Part shown: positions 44,661-56,088 of the stretch, in pieces | Position numbering within the stretch: the stretch's first letter is position 1 | Layout: the number at the start of each line of letters is the position of its first letter | From: Zygnema cylindricum | Taxonomy: Eukaryota > Streptophyta > Zygnematophyceae > Zygnematales > Zygnemataceae | DNA: 64,000 bases | Direction of reading: 5' to 3' | Assembly (NCBI GenBank): GCA_037447655.1 | Contig: JBBHKE010000324.1 | Span: forward strand, 1-64,000 | Made by a program: the position numbers and the translations under genes | Notes under the pieces: model-generated | Seen by the model: only the letters and a program-made list of their open reading frames with translations | The model's database searches: none | Told to the model about the DNA's origin: nothing

Positions 44661-45658
44661 TGCAATTACATGTCCCCCATTCGATCACTGAATTCAAGAA
44701 GCCTCTAGATAGCTTTTGGCTAGCCCTCTTTCAATTTATATCAATGTTACCAAAGCAAGAAAGTAGACAATCTCACTACACCCCTGCGCAGTCTGGACTT
44801 CCTTGAGTTTACATCAAAAAGAATCACTAAAAATGCCAAACAAGGCAATTAGTTATCAAGTGGCAAAGATGCCAATTTTTATACAAACTTGTTATGAGAG
44901 AGGCGGCTACCTCCCCAATTCTCTAAGTTCTAAATTCCTCTCACAACCCCTATCTACTGATGTTCGAACCAATCAGAAGAATGTACAGTACAGAAAGGTA
45001 CTAGGCCGATGTACTTTCTGTACGGCTTGTGTACGACAAGGCCACGGAGGGGACGTCTGTCTCTTTCGTACTTGTCCTCATGCTCCCTAGGATTTCCGAT
45101 TCCCAATGATGTCTTGCCACGTGTCGACAGGTCATGTCATGTTCGAAAACCGTCAAGACGGCTATTCAGGGATCTCGGCGATGATGTGGGTCGTCGAATC
45201 AAAACCAACTTTTAATGTTCGTCGTCCAAATTAACAAATGTCCGATATATTTATTTTGTGCACACTAAATCCCAACAAGTTCCTATGTCGTTAATTTGTA
45301 ATTTCGTTAATCAGATTAATGATGTATTAAATATTTAAATGGCTATCAAACCTTATGTATCATAACGGACTACTATGACAGACCGGTAAGAGTTGACGGC
45401 TAAGCCTTGCTTTGCAGGTATGAGGTTCGAGTCCAGTCGGACTCAACCTTTTTGTTGAGAGTGACTTAGGTCGCTCTTTAGTCCTGCTTATGGAGCTGAG
45501 GCAGCCATGGCTCCACCGCCCTCTCTCTCTTTCAGTGACTACAACAAGTATGGGGGCTAGAGAGAGAAGGTGGAGGCACGTTGCTTGTGCTTTTCTTTTA
45601 GCTATTTTAACTAATTAAGACCTAGAAAATACCTCCCCTAAATCTAGTGATTTGAACA
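44661..45658 (-). repeat. 5' LTR of family A element
   Basis: 998 bases. B box GGTTCGAGTCC at 45424-45434, hairpin at 45511-45575, TATA-like GTATAAA near 44880. It differs from the partner LTR at many sites, so the insertion is not recent. Confidence 0.85.
45511..45575 (-). other. Conserved LTR hairpin, family A version
   Basis: Arms CTCCACCGCCCTCTCTC and GAGAGAGAAGGTGGAG around the shared loop TTCAGTGACTACAACAAG (plus-strand text). Confidence 0.6.
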
Positions 45659-45936
45659 ATTTTGCTATTCGTCAAAAAAGTATCCTATTTATTAAAATGA
45701 GGTCACGATTTGATTCCAATGCAAGTGTGAAGATGAGTTGGTGTGATGTGGAAATTGGTGGCGATTATAAGAACGCCAAATTGGCGTACTGTCCAAGTTC
45801 CAAGATGACACAAAATGTACTTTGGTCCTTGTCCATTTTTCATACGGCATAAGATTTTCTCGTTGCAAGTCTCTTTTTCTGTCAAAACGACGGAAAAAAA
45901 CCTTTACTTGAACACATAGGCACACACCCTAAGATG
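45659..45936. mobile_element. Right end of the transposon interrupted by the A element
   Basis: Ends with acacataggcacacaccctaag. About 220 bases are homologous, in inverted orientation, to 49313-49530 (for example tttttttccgtcgtttt and the region around gatgagttggtg). Confidence 0.55.
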
Positions 45937-46161
45937 ATAAACTTAGATACATACTAATTTTTATGATGGCGTCAATTGTACGTCAAATTATGCACTTTTT
46001 CTGTACGGCATATGATATATTAGGTGCAACATTTATTTTTTGATGAAAACTACAGAAAATGACCCGTGCTTAGCCATATGGTTTAATGCCATAATTACTA
46101 AAACTGGCTTTGTGGTTCGCCAGGTTGGCCTGTACTGATCGAATGGGACGGCAGAGTATGA
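45937..46161. other. no gene recognised
   Basis: Similar in part to 35230-35430 (gatggcgtcaattgta), probably old transposon sequence. Confidence 0.4.
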
Positions 46162-46713
46162 GGTCGTTTTCCATTGAAACCGCTAGCCCTCGGTTTCAGT
46201 GTCTTATTTATATATATACATCTTTATATATATGTACATATATATATATATATATTATGTACATATATACATAAATATAACGGCCGAGAGAGAAAAAAGC
46301 CAAAAACGTCAATATCATTAGAAAACAAATAATAAACAACCGCATATGGCTTACCTACGGGCAAGCATATATATATTCGAGAACAGTGGTCTTTTATATT
46401 TTCTTTCATGTGCTTTTATTTGTGTTTTTTTTGTCTTTTTGTGAAATCTCTCAACTTTTAATATTTTGTAGTCCTTCCCGTAATTTGTTGTGATAACGTC
46501 AACCATGTGTGGACCACACCAACATTTTGTCTTGACTGCCTAGTACCACGCAGTCACTTTTTCACTTTTCATTGAAGTTGCCCTGGTTGACCCTTAACCA
46601 ATAAGTTAACTCCTATTTGTCGTCTGGGAGGAATCACGCTTGCGGATTCGTTAACTTTTCTCATCGGGGGGGGGACTGAAACTGAAGGCTCTCGGTTTTA
46701 ATGGGAAAACACC
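46162..46713. mobile_element. Inverted-repeat element with approx. 42-base ends
   Basis: The left end ggtcgttttccattgaaaccg and right end ...ttttaatgggaaaacacc are imperfect inverses. The interior has TATATA arrays (46205-46270). The target duplication is unclear. Confidence 0.45.
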
Positions 46714-46785
46714 AAATAGTACAGAAAAATAATGCAGCTAGATCTGCAGTACATGAGGGGTGTGAAACGCCGAATCAGGTGTGTA

Positions 46786-47530
46786 GGGTGCGTCTCTGTG
46801 TGGCAAAGTAAGGGTTTTTTTCTGTCGTTTTCTGTAAAACTTAGAGCCCTACCGTGTAAGTTTCAACCGTACAAAAAAATACAAAAAAAAGAAGTACATT
46901 TTGTGTCATCATCGAATTTAAGATGTACTACATGTTGTCGTCTTGTGTTTTTCGACCCATGGCCACGCCAAAAAACGTCATCTTCAAACTTTTCTTTAAA
47001 ATATAGGGTCGATGTGTTTTAAAACAAAGTATTTTTCAAAAACAAATAGGAACACGTATTCGCACGTGTAACATTTTTTACAAAAATTTCAAACGAATTC
47101 AAACGACGACAAAAGGTACACTATTCGTTATGTTTTGTCCGTTTGCGTCCATCAAAGTACACAATTTGTTTTGTTTTGTCGTATTTGGTTCAGTACTGAC
47201 TTTTCCATTCTAGGGGTCTGCAAACTCTGATGCCATTTGACGAAATCGTGAGAATTATCTGAGGGCGCCCCAATAAGTCGCACACGCCGCCTCTCTCACG
47301 CAGCCTCGCATTCTTGCGACGTTCAAGGCAAATATTTTACAATTTGGTGCGTCATCACAAATTATACACTGTCAATAGCCGTCACGGGCATTGTCGACGT
47401 ATACAATCATCACGCCCTTAAGTGACAACTTCGTTTGGTACACATAGGGACACCTGAAATCCGAGTCCGCCGGATCTGCGCTAAAAAACAAAGTATATTC
47501 TCTAAGTTTGAAGTACATAGAGACGCACCC
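46786..47530. mobile_element. Harbinger-like non-autonomous element
   Basis: Inverted ends GGGTGCGTCTCTGTGT and its near complement ACATAGAGACGCACCC, flanked by gta and tta, close to the TWA rule. Confidence 0.55.
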
Positions 47531-47537
47531 TTAGCTT

Positions 47538-47583
47538 CACCGTGTATTGCTATTAGGGTTAACCCTGATAGCGATACACGGTG
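47538..47583. repeat. 46-base near-perfect palindrome
   Basis: Arms CACCGTGTATTGCTATTAGGG and their near-complement meet at TTAA. The ends resemble the CACCGC...GCTATTAG ends of the TA-flanked MITEs. Confidence 0.8.
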
Positions 47584-47672
47584 TACATATCAAATACAGT
47601 CCTGATCATTAATCTTGGTGTCATGAGTACAAATTTAATGAGAACAAATGCAATATTTTTGGATAAACGCTA

Positions 47673-48212
47673 CACCGCGAATCGCTATTAGTGCAAAATT
47701 TTAAATAGTGTTGAAGAAAATTTACCGTAATTGATGCTAATTAAGAATTTGAAATTTTTCAAAAAAAAATGTGTATTCTAATTTCGACGTTTATACAAAT
47801 ATGGGAACAACAAAAATGGAATATTCGTCGTACGTTTATATACATTAATATATATATCCGTACAAAATATTAGAAATCGTACGTCGTCGCGAATTTTGAA
47901 ATATTCGTACATGCTATACTAATTTAGGTGTCAAACTAATCCCGTTGTTTTAGCGTATGTTCCTATGCGTGCGCGTCTGATTTAATTATTTTTTTGTAAA
48001 TTTCACTTGAAAAGGTACATCTATATACGGTATGACATCGACCGTACACCACACTATTTATATTTTATTGTACTTTCAGGCTTTACTTTATTTTGTACAG
48101 TACCTTAATTAACGTCAAGGAAAAATTAAAATCATCTATCCTATTTGAAAAAAAAAATCAAAATTTTAAGAACCTAAGTTAGTGACTTTGACACTAATAA
48201 CGTTTTGCGGTG
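47673..48212. mobile_element. TA-flanked TIR element
   Basis: Ends CACCGCGAATCGCTATTAGTG and the inverse of CACCGCAAAACGTTATTAGTG; TA on both sides (47671-47672, 48213-48214). 540 bases, non-coding. Confidence 0.75.
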
Positions 48213-48219
48213 TACAATA

Positions 48220-48776
48220 CACCGCCAATCGCTATTAGCGTAGTGTACGCTAATTCTGTCCCGCTTTTTTATTATTATTCTCCAATAGCGTAGTTTATTC
48301 TATTTTTTTTATATTCGCCATTTAGGGTCATTTTCCAATTACCGTACAAAACAGAAATACGTCATCTTTTAAATTTTGTGGTGTACGGTCAAAGTCGTAC
48401 CCTACAAAAACGTACCTTTTAAGTGAAAAGGTGCAATTCATTATGTTTAGTAGCCGCGGACGCATGAGAATGTGCAGTCTAAAAAGGGGATCAAATCGGG
48501 TTGTCAAATATCACGTTCGCATATATTCGTCCAACAACACGTTTCGACTGTGTGAACGTACGATTTGTGTACCATTTGTCAGATTGTGTACAAATACCTA
48601 TATTAGTGTAAGCATGTTTGCGACCGACATTTACTTTTTTCAAAGACCCAAATTAGAATTGTTAAACAATTAGAATGTATGTTCTTTTTTTAATTTTCAA
48701 ATTGTTAATTAGCGTAAACCACGGTAATTATTCATATACGCTAAAGAAACTTCTACGCTAATAGCAATTGGTGTTG
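48220..48776. mobile_element. TA-flanked TIR element, second copy in tandem
   Basis: Left end CACCGCCAATCGCTATTAG, identical to that at 30595; right end with a three-base difference near the tip; TA on both sides (48218-48219, 48777-48778). Only three bases separate it from the preceding element's TA. Confidence 0.75.
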
Positions 48777-48778
48777 TA

Positions 48779-49312
48779 CTTGACCCCATGGTGACAATAA
48801 CAACTCCTTTCTGCTAGCATTAACCGGTTTGCGGATTCCGAGGTAAATCGACCAATCAGATAATTACGCGATGTCGACGCGGATACTAACTGCACAATCC
48901 AAAAACTAACTGGCGGTACAGTCTACTATTGTGGAGCCAAGTGCAAGTTGACGACAAATTGGTCCTTGCCACGTTTTGGGTGTATAGTTGTTTCGACTTC
49001 CTACGTGGTATCCATCCAAAAGGACAACAAATTTTTTTCTTTGTCTTTTTTGTAGTGATGTACTGTACGGGTACAGATTCAGTTCAGTATGTACTGCAAT
49101 AGCGGACAATTGTGACGGCATCTTCCGTGAAGGCTGACCGTCTAATACTCTTCAACAAAAGCCACGTATACCAAAATAGGGTGACTACTCACTTCTAGTT
49201 CACCGCTCGCCACGTGGAATATTCATTACGGATTAGCAGCAAACGTCCAAGTAACGATGATTCCTTTGTCTGGAAAACAAAAGTTGACGGACGCGCGAGC
49301 ATTTTTCATTCC
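48779..49312. other. no gene recognised
   Basis: No supported coding region or repeat ends. Confidence 0.4.
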
Positions 49313-49690
49313 TAAGGGCGTGTTCCCACGTGTTCAAGTAAGGGTTTTTTTCCGTCGTTTTTACAAAAAATGGGACTTCCAACGAGAAAATATTACGCCG
49401 TACAAAAAATGGGCAATACCACAAGTACATTGTGCGTCATTTTGGAACTTGGAGGGTACGACAATTTGGCATTATTATAATCGCGACCCACTTCCACCTC
49501 ATCTTCACAGTTGCACTAGAATCAAATCGCGACCTTATTTGAATCAAAATAATACCCAATTGACGAATATAAAACCTGGATTGCACGAGTCAAACGTTTT
49601 CAATTTTTTTTTGGCAAGTGGGAGAGTACACGGCAGTGAAAAAAAACACGGCGTCTACAATGTTACGTTGAGCATTCAATGCATTGTTCA
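49313..49690. mobile_element. Left end of a Harbinger-like element
   Basis: Begins taagggcgtgttcccacgtg and is homologous to the inverted end at 45659-45936. The right end was not found. Confidence 0.45.
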
Positions 49691-49710
49691 AAAGTAGGTG
49701 AAAGTAGGCC

Positions 49711-49732
49711 CATACAATATGCATATTGTATG
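49711..49732. repeat. Perfect 22-base palindrome
   Basis: CATACAATATG followed by its exact complement CATATTGTATG. Confidence 0.9.
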
Positions 49733-49774
49733 CAAAACATACAATGTGACCTTAAGATCCATATTGTATTCGGA

Positions 49775-49850
49775 CCTATTCGGACCAAGTAAAACATTCG
49801 GACCAAAAATTGGACCAGTTAAAACATTTGGACCAAAAAAATTTAACTAC
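49775..49850 (+). repeat. Short direct repeats of TTCGGACCAA / AAAACATT
   Basis: Four spaced copies of GGACCAA with intervening AAAACATT. Confidence 0.75.
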
Positions 49851-50007
49851 ACTGTCTGTTTCAGACAATCAGACAATCGCTGATTAAAGTAGCGATCTAA
49901 GAAGATCATATGAAAAGCCCATAACCCAACTTACGATAAAGGCGTCGACCAAAGGCTTACCATAAGAACGCCTACTTTTGAACTATGATTCAATGTCACT
50001 TTCAGTA

Positions 50008-51641
50008 CACCGCGAACCGTAATTAGAGTAAAGAACAAATACGAGTAAGGAAAGAGAAATAAATAATTAGGGGTATGAATGTTGTTCTTTGGTCTAAAAT
50101 AGACCGCAGAAGCCACCCAAACTATCATGCCAAAAGCTAAGCCAAGCTAGGCCAATGAACAATCATTTGAAATGCATCCTCCATTTAACATACATACATA
50201 CACAGATGCAATCATTCATCCGCACAAGGCAGAGCAATCATCCGTACACAGACGCAACAAGCATGCATACACAGACGCATGAATAACATGTAGGGTTACA
50301 TGAAAATCACAAAAAACCCTAGGACAAATACATACACAATGCATGACAAACAACATAAAAATAACATATATTAATAATAATAAATGAATGCATCACACAT
50401 AAACAAAAGTATAATCAAAGAATAAATGTATCATTTAAATGCATGACCTAATCGATAACCCTAAATTACTATATCTTTGGTCCCTACTTTTTTTAACAAG
50501 CATTGATGATGAATTCCTAACAAAGCTCATTCATATATATACACTTGTGAGCTGTCAATGAATCACTAAGTGTCAAAATAACCAACATAAATTACGTAAC
50601 TGTCATTAAGTTCTATTTAACCATAATAGCCTATTAATAAGAAATAAATTAATAGTAAGCGCACACCTGAAAGTCAAGCAATGGTAAGCGTACACTTGTC
50701 TGCAAATACGACACATAAAGACACACAAATTAAACTTTCGATACCCTCATTGATCACGTAAAATATACCTATTTTAGTCAACACTAAATCATTATTTCTA
50801 ATAAGACAAAACATTTATATTTCAAATATTTACACCGCACATCCACAAATCCGCGTCATAAGTGATAACTTGCTTTGTCACTTGTCGACAATACCACATA
50901 GTGAACCGACATCGAATATGTATGGTCCACTTAATAATACGTCATCAAAAATAATGCGATCCCTTGAAAATATCGGCGGACAGCGTCCGCCCTCCACGTG
51001 TAGCTCGAACCACTGCCGAAATTAAACCGTACTCTCCAAATCATGTCCGTATGAAACCACGTACTTCGCCATAAATCTCACGTGCCAAATTTAAAGTACA
51101 CCTTTCAAATACGACACTCCATACCGGCGGCGTCCCATTTAATAAATGTTGTCTGTCGCATTATGTTTCAAATGGCCGGCGTACTTTTTCAAACACTTCA
51201 AATATTTTAAATCGGATCGCGAAACGATCGCCGTCCATTTCTATTTCGCATTCCGTATTATTCGTACGCTTCTTCGCGTCACTCAATTTGTACTTTACGT
51301 CACTTTAAATTCATTCGTACAATTACTCCCCCAATCCGCAAAATGTTCAAGCCTCCACAGTAATTCCAATAATTACGTGCGCACACAAATACGCGCACGA
51401 ATGTACGAAACCGAATCTTCCTAAAAACAACAATGAACTCTAATTTGTGTGATATAACTTTTTCAAAAAGGAATTTACTCTAATTTATTTGAGTATTATA
51501 TAAGAGTTATTAACGCTCATTCAAAAAGTAACTTAAATGGTATAATGAAAAATTTAGAATCATTTACTCTATTTAGCGTGATAGAGTGGAAATTTAGGGC
51601 GACCAAATTAGCGTTATTTACTATAATTACGATTCGCGGTG
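50008..51641. mobile_element. Large TA-flanked non-autonomous TIR element
   Basis: Inverted ends CACCGCGAACCGTAATTAGAG and CACCGCGAATCGTAATTATAG, with TA at 50006-50007 and 51642-51643. 1634 bases, AT-rich, with ACAT and TAATAA microsatellites near 50190-50385. No transposase frame. Related at the tips to the 217-557 base copies. Confidence 0.75.
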
Positions 51642-51753
51642 TACTGTACAACCCATTTGTAGACGTATGTGGTTACATATGTCTTCCACGTTTGGGGGTT
51701 TACCAATGTCAAAAGCTCGTTGGCGACGAAAAATGTCCGCATTATGTCTAGAG

Positions 51754-52781
51754 TGTTGTTCTACAACCACCGTTGCAGTAGGAGAACCAGCAGTAGTAGT
51801 GGAAGTAGACATGAAAAACTACAGAAACTATCAAAGTACCTACTCAACAGCCAACTTTGAACTGACACAAAATATGACTCAAACAGCCAATATGCCTCAA
51901 ATTTGCCACATTGAATCACAATAGAGTAAAGTGACAATTCCCATAAATGCAGCCCAAATGACGGAGTAAAACATAAGATATGATGTTTGGAAGTCTCCCA
52001 AAAACTTCCCTTGGAAAATCATATTCCCAAAACTGGATGCTACAAAATTGGCTAAGTCCTAAGTTATATACTCACATTGTGTATCAACTAATCTATACTA
52101 AGTTTGGTAACCGTTACTACGGTTATTATCCTGACTAACGACAGAGCATCCTACCTGTACGTCACTGTACCTCAAAACCCTAATTATTACTTTCTAAAAA
52201 CCTGATTAATGGAACACTATTTTTTATTACACTAAACTACAAAACAATGTTATTCAGATATTTCCAAATATTGAACCGTACACAAAATTTTCCAACCGTA
52301 CACAAAACGTTCCAAATGCTTAGTCAGCGATAGTCGCTAAAGGCCAGCCAAATGTGGTCGTGTAGTACGAAGCACGTGAGTGCTTCGTCACTTATGGTCC
52401 CACGCGAATCACGCTTCTGACCACTCGTGAATCACGCTTGTGGTCGCAGGTGAATCGTGTCCGTTGGAACAAATTCAATTGACGTCGGTACCGTCGAACT
52501 GTACCATATATTTTCGGAATTCCCGGTTTAGACCCCGCTCGTCCGATCTTGTGAATCAAATCGTCAATTGCGTGACGCGTGTGGCTGACTGTCGGCGCCA
52601 CTCCGAAAAACGTGCATACTTTTTTTTGTCGACACTTGTCCATGTAAAGTACAATACACTCTATTGTACTTTTTGCTACTATAACGCTAATTAAGGTTAT
52701 TATTACAGTAGACTACTTAGAAAATATTCTAAGTTATTTTTACCCCTATTTACTGAAATTAAAGATTTATAAATTACAACA
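51754..52781 (-). repeat. 3' LTR of family C
   Basis: 1028 bases, plus-strand text tgttgttctac to aaattacaaca. Its terminal region encodes a leader MSTSTTTAG...VVVEQ in frame with gag. It holds a hairpin at about 52369-52390 (ACGAAGCAC and GTGCTTCGT) and lacks the GTAC module seen in A, B and X. Confidence 0.85.
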
Positions 52782-52804
52782 CTCCCCTAAATCTTTAGAC
52801 TCAG

Positions 52805-53784
52805 TTACTCACTTAGTCCAATAGCATCTTTGCAGGACAGTAACTTAGGAGCAGGAATGGCTTTTGTTAACATGTCAGCCACCATTTTCCCATCCGGTAA
52901 ATAACACTGTTTAACGACTTTTGCAAGTACTTTTTTCGCTAACAAAGTTAAGTCAAACATCCATGTGTTTGCTCTTAAAGTGATGGTTGAGGTAAGAGGC
53001 AATTGCAATGGCTTCCTGGTTGTCACACCAGATAGCTTGAACACCAGTTTGCATATACCCAAGTTTCTTGTAAAATGGATTTAACACATAAGAGCTCCTT
53101 GAAGGCGGAAGCTGCTGCCATATATTCTGACTCCATTGTGGATTGAGCTGTAACCTTTTGTAATTTGCTACTCCAACATCAAGTTCCATCTCCAATCTTC
53201 AGAACAAAGCCGGTCGTAGATTTTCGTCTTGGCATGTCTCCATAGCTATCATCGCTCCATGTCTGTATTTTGACTTCTCCTCCTCCAAGTACAAGCTTGA
53301 GATTTCGAGTACCTGCAAGATATCACAACACCGTTTTTGCTGCTTCCCAATCTGCCTTTTTAGGATTCTGCAGACTTTTATTTAGGACTTCCACAGCTGA
53401 TGCAATGTCGGGTCTCGTACAGTTCATAAAATATATAAGACTTCCAACTACCTGTCTATATGGCCTTGAAGCCACAACCTCTTCCTCCCCTGTCTCTAGA
53501 CTCTCACAAACCATTATGCCTAAGTTTGACTGAATTCCTTCCAATTTTTTCCTAAATTCCATGGGAGTTATAGATCCTTTCACATCTTTCATTTCAAATC
53601 TTTCCAGCATGTTACCTATTGCTTCTTTCTGAGTCAACAATATCAGCCTTTTGTTTCTGTCACTTTCTATTTGTATACCTAAGATATACTTGGCCTCTCC
53701 GAGGTCATTCATCTCAAACGTAGACCTTAAACCCGCTTTAATGCGGTTTATTTCATCTATTGACTTACTTATTAATTATACGTG
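52805..53784 (-). pseudogene. Family C RNase H and RT C-terminal part
   Basis: LISKSIDEINRIKAG and GEAKYILGIQIE (53323-53784), TRPDIASAV, then WCDNQEAIAIA and HHFKSKHMDV (52953-53195) and ADMLTKAIPAPKL (52805-53062). Frame breaks and a stop (HV*LISKS) right after the junction disable it. Confidence 0.8.
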
Positions 53785-53789
53785 ATCCA

Positions 53790-54845
53790 TGAAACTCTAA
53801 GACCTCTATAAGTCCTCAGTGTGGACAGCTACCAAGAAGCCTCTAGGATAACCCTAACCCCTTTGTGTTTCAGCAAAAATAACTGCCACCCCGACAAACA
53901 AAAAACTTTGACCAACTTCACCTCTGTGAAGGGAAGACTCCCTTGAGTCGATAGCAAAAATAATCTATGAATTTGCTCCCCTGAGCAGTATGTTATGCAG
54001 GGTCAAAGTTAACCTTTTGTATAGAAGCTCTATGGGAGAGAGGGTTCTATCTCCTAATTTTTCTAAGTCCTATCTCTCTCACAGACTCTATCTACTGATG
54101 TACCGAGCCAATCAGAGTACACTTCCGTACACAAAAGTACAGTTGCCGGTGTACTTTTTGTACGGACATTTTACGACATGGCCTAAATGTCGACACATGT
54201 CATAACCGAATTCGGTGCAGTTATCTCTGGAGATACCACGATCCAATGTAATTTCGCCACGTGTCATCCGATGTGGCGATGACCACAAACCGCCGAAATT
54301 CTCTTCCGCGATCTCGGCGTTAATTCCGGTCGTCCGATTAAATTCACATTAAATCGTAGCCGTAATAAATACATGCGCGGTATTTGTTTTGCTAAAGAAA
54401 TAAATGCGCGGTATTCATTTCTTATCCATACTTTTACATTACTGGATCTATGTCTCTCGTAAAACTGTTTCAGTTAAATGAACTATCCTACGTATTAATG
54501 TTTAACTAATTATCAAACCCTATAATACGTAACACTATGTTTAGACTTAACGGTTAAGGCTACCGGCTACCGACAGCGTACCGTCCGGTAGGTACCAGGA
54601 TCAAATCCTGGGGTAACCATATACTCTTTTAGTAAATAACCCAACGGTAAATAATCTAATATATATATTTCCCGTAAACCACTGGATAGCCTAGGTAGCC
54701 ATGGCTCTAGCTTCCTCTCCAACTTCTCAGTGACTGCGACAAGTTTGAGAGTTGAAGAGAGAAGTTAGAGGTTGACTGCATCGGCTTCATTCTATATTTC
54801 TATTTAGATCTAGAAAATACTTTAAACATACCATTAATTTCTACA
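53790..54845 (-). repeat. 3' LTR of nested B element
   Basis: Minus strand TGTAGAAATTAATGG to TTTCA. Antisense B box GGATCAAATCC at 54598-54608. Confidence 0.9.
54548..54618 (+). other. tRNA-like module antisense to the B LTR
   Basis: ggttaaggctaccggc (A-box-like) then a T-arm-like hairpin, arms CCAGG and CCTGG, with B box GGATCAAATCC, a full match to GGWTCRANTCC. Confidence 0.5.
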
Positions 54846-54858
54846 CTCCCCTTATTTT

Positions 54859-56088
54859 CTAGTCAATCTTTAATTTCAGACCACACTTCTCCCTGCAGAA
54901 AATTAGCTTAGGGGAAGGCACAGGTTTGGTCATCATATCTGCTACCATCTCACTATCTGGTCGGTACTCTAAACTGATTAATTTTTTTTCTACTTTCTCC
55001 GTAACAAAGCTGAGTCTAATGTCCATGTGTTTGGCTTTAAAATGATGTTTAGGATTGGCAGAAATAGCGATTGCTGCTTGATTATCACAAAATATTTTAT
55101 GCACACCACTCTTAAGGTGACCAAGCTCACCAAGCAAAGACTTGACCCACATCAATTCTTTTACAGCAGAGCAAGAGGCCATATACTCAGCCTCCATGGT
55201 GGACAGAGCAATAACTTTTTGCTGTTTGCTACTCCAACTGCAAGCCCCATCACCCACATATAATACATATCCAGAAGTGCATCTCCTCATCGGAGCATCA
55301 CCATAACTGGCATCACTCCAAGTAGTGATATCAGTATTTTCCCCACCCAAATGCAACCATAGATCCCTAGTTACTATCAAATATCTAAGGACTCTCTTAG
55401 CTGCCTCCCAATCCCTCTTAGTGGGAGCATTTAGACTTCTACTCAGCACTCCTACAGCTGCAGCTAAATCGAGCAGGGTACAATTCATAAAATAGATTAG
55501 ACTTCCCACTACTTGCCAGTAAGGAATAGTCTGCATGAACTTATGTTCTTCTGAAGATAATTCCTCGTCTAAGACTATGACTCCTTCTTCCTCACTCCCC
55601 TCACTTCCCTTCTTCAACTCCATTGGAGTTGTACAATTATTAGCTTTATCCATCTGAAATTTTTCAAGCATGTTCCCTATTGCTTCCTTTTGAGTCAATC
55701 TTATAATCTTTCTTTTTCGGTCTCTTTCTACTTGAATTCCCAAAATATATTTTGCTTCCCCCATATCCTTCATTTCAAATCTCCCCTTAAGATCGGTTTT
55801 CAGTTTATTAATTTTTTCCATTGATTTACTTAAAACAAGCAAATCATCAACATAAATTGCAATAAATATAAAACCTTCCTCATCTTCAAAAACATAGATT
55901 GAGTGATCTGAGCTGATCTGGATATATCCTAGACCGGTAAGAAACTCATCAAGCTTCTTATTCCACTGTCGAGGCGCCTTTTTTAAACCATAAAGAGATT
56001 TAACCAACCGGCATACCTTACTCTCCTCTCCTTCCTCCACAAACCATTCGGGTTCTCGCATGAAGATCTTCTCTTCCAAATTCTCCAT
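54859..56088 (-). CDS. Family B reverse transcriptase C-terminal half and RNase H
   Basis: A 409-codon open frame, the longest in the window. RT: SLYGLKKAPRQWN, DHSIYVFEDEEG, catalytic YVDDLLVLSKS and thumb KYILGIQ. RNase H: TTWSDASYGDAP (Asp), STMEAEYMA (Glu), FCDNQAAIAI (Asp) and ADMMTKPVPSPKL at the end. All visible catalytic residues are intact. The start is only the first Met after a frameshift near 56085 (HGEF/ENLEEK), so this is the 3' part of a once continuous polyprotein and would not be translated on its own from the genomic RNA. Confidence 0.8.
   Translation of the reverse strand: MENLEEKIFMREPEWFVEEGEESKVCRLVKSLYGLKKAPRQWNKKLDEFLTGLGYIQISSDHSIYVFEDEEGFIFIAIYVDDLLVLSKSMEKINKLKTDLKGRFEMKDMGEAKYILGIQVERDRKRKIIRLTQKEAIGNMLEKFQMDKANNCTTPMELKKGSEGSEEEGVIVLDEELSSEEHKFMQTIPYWQVVGSLIYFMNCTLLDLAAAVGVLSRSLNAPTKRDWEAAKRVLRYLIVTRDLWLHLGGENTDITTWSDASYGDAPMRRCTSGYVLYVGDGACSWSSKQQKVIALSTMEAEYMASCSAVKELMWVKSLLGELGHLKSGVHKIFCDNQAAIAISANPKHHFKAKHMDIRLSFVTEKVEKKLISLEYRPDSEMVADMMTKPVPSPKLIFCREKCGLKLKID

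Larger units (their letters stand above)
36647..45658 (-). mobile_element. Family A Copia element, mosaic with family B
   Basis: Bounded by family A LTRs (36647-37630 and 44661-45658) with near-matching 5-base flanks gtttt and atttt. Between them, in transcription order: A gag, knuckle, protease and start of integrase; a B LTR; B gag, knuckle and protease; then A integrase (start repeated), RT and RNase H. The host sequence continues on both sides (36646 and 45659). Confidence 0.8.

Noticed and set aside
48431-48673. 80-codon frame within the TA-flanked element
   Set aside because: No motif and not shared by the sister copies.
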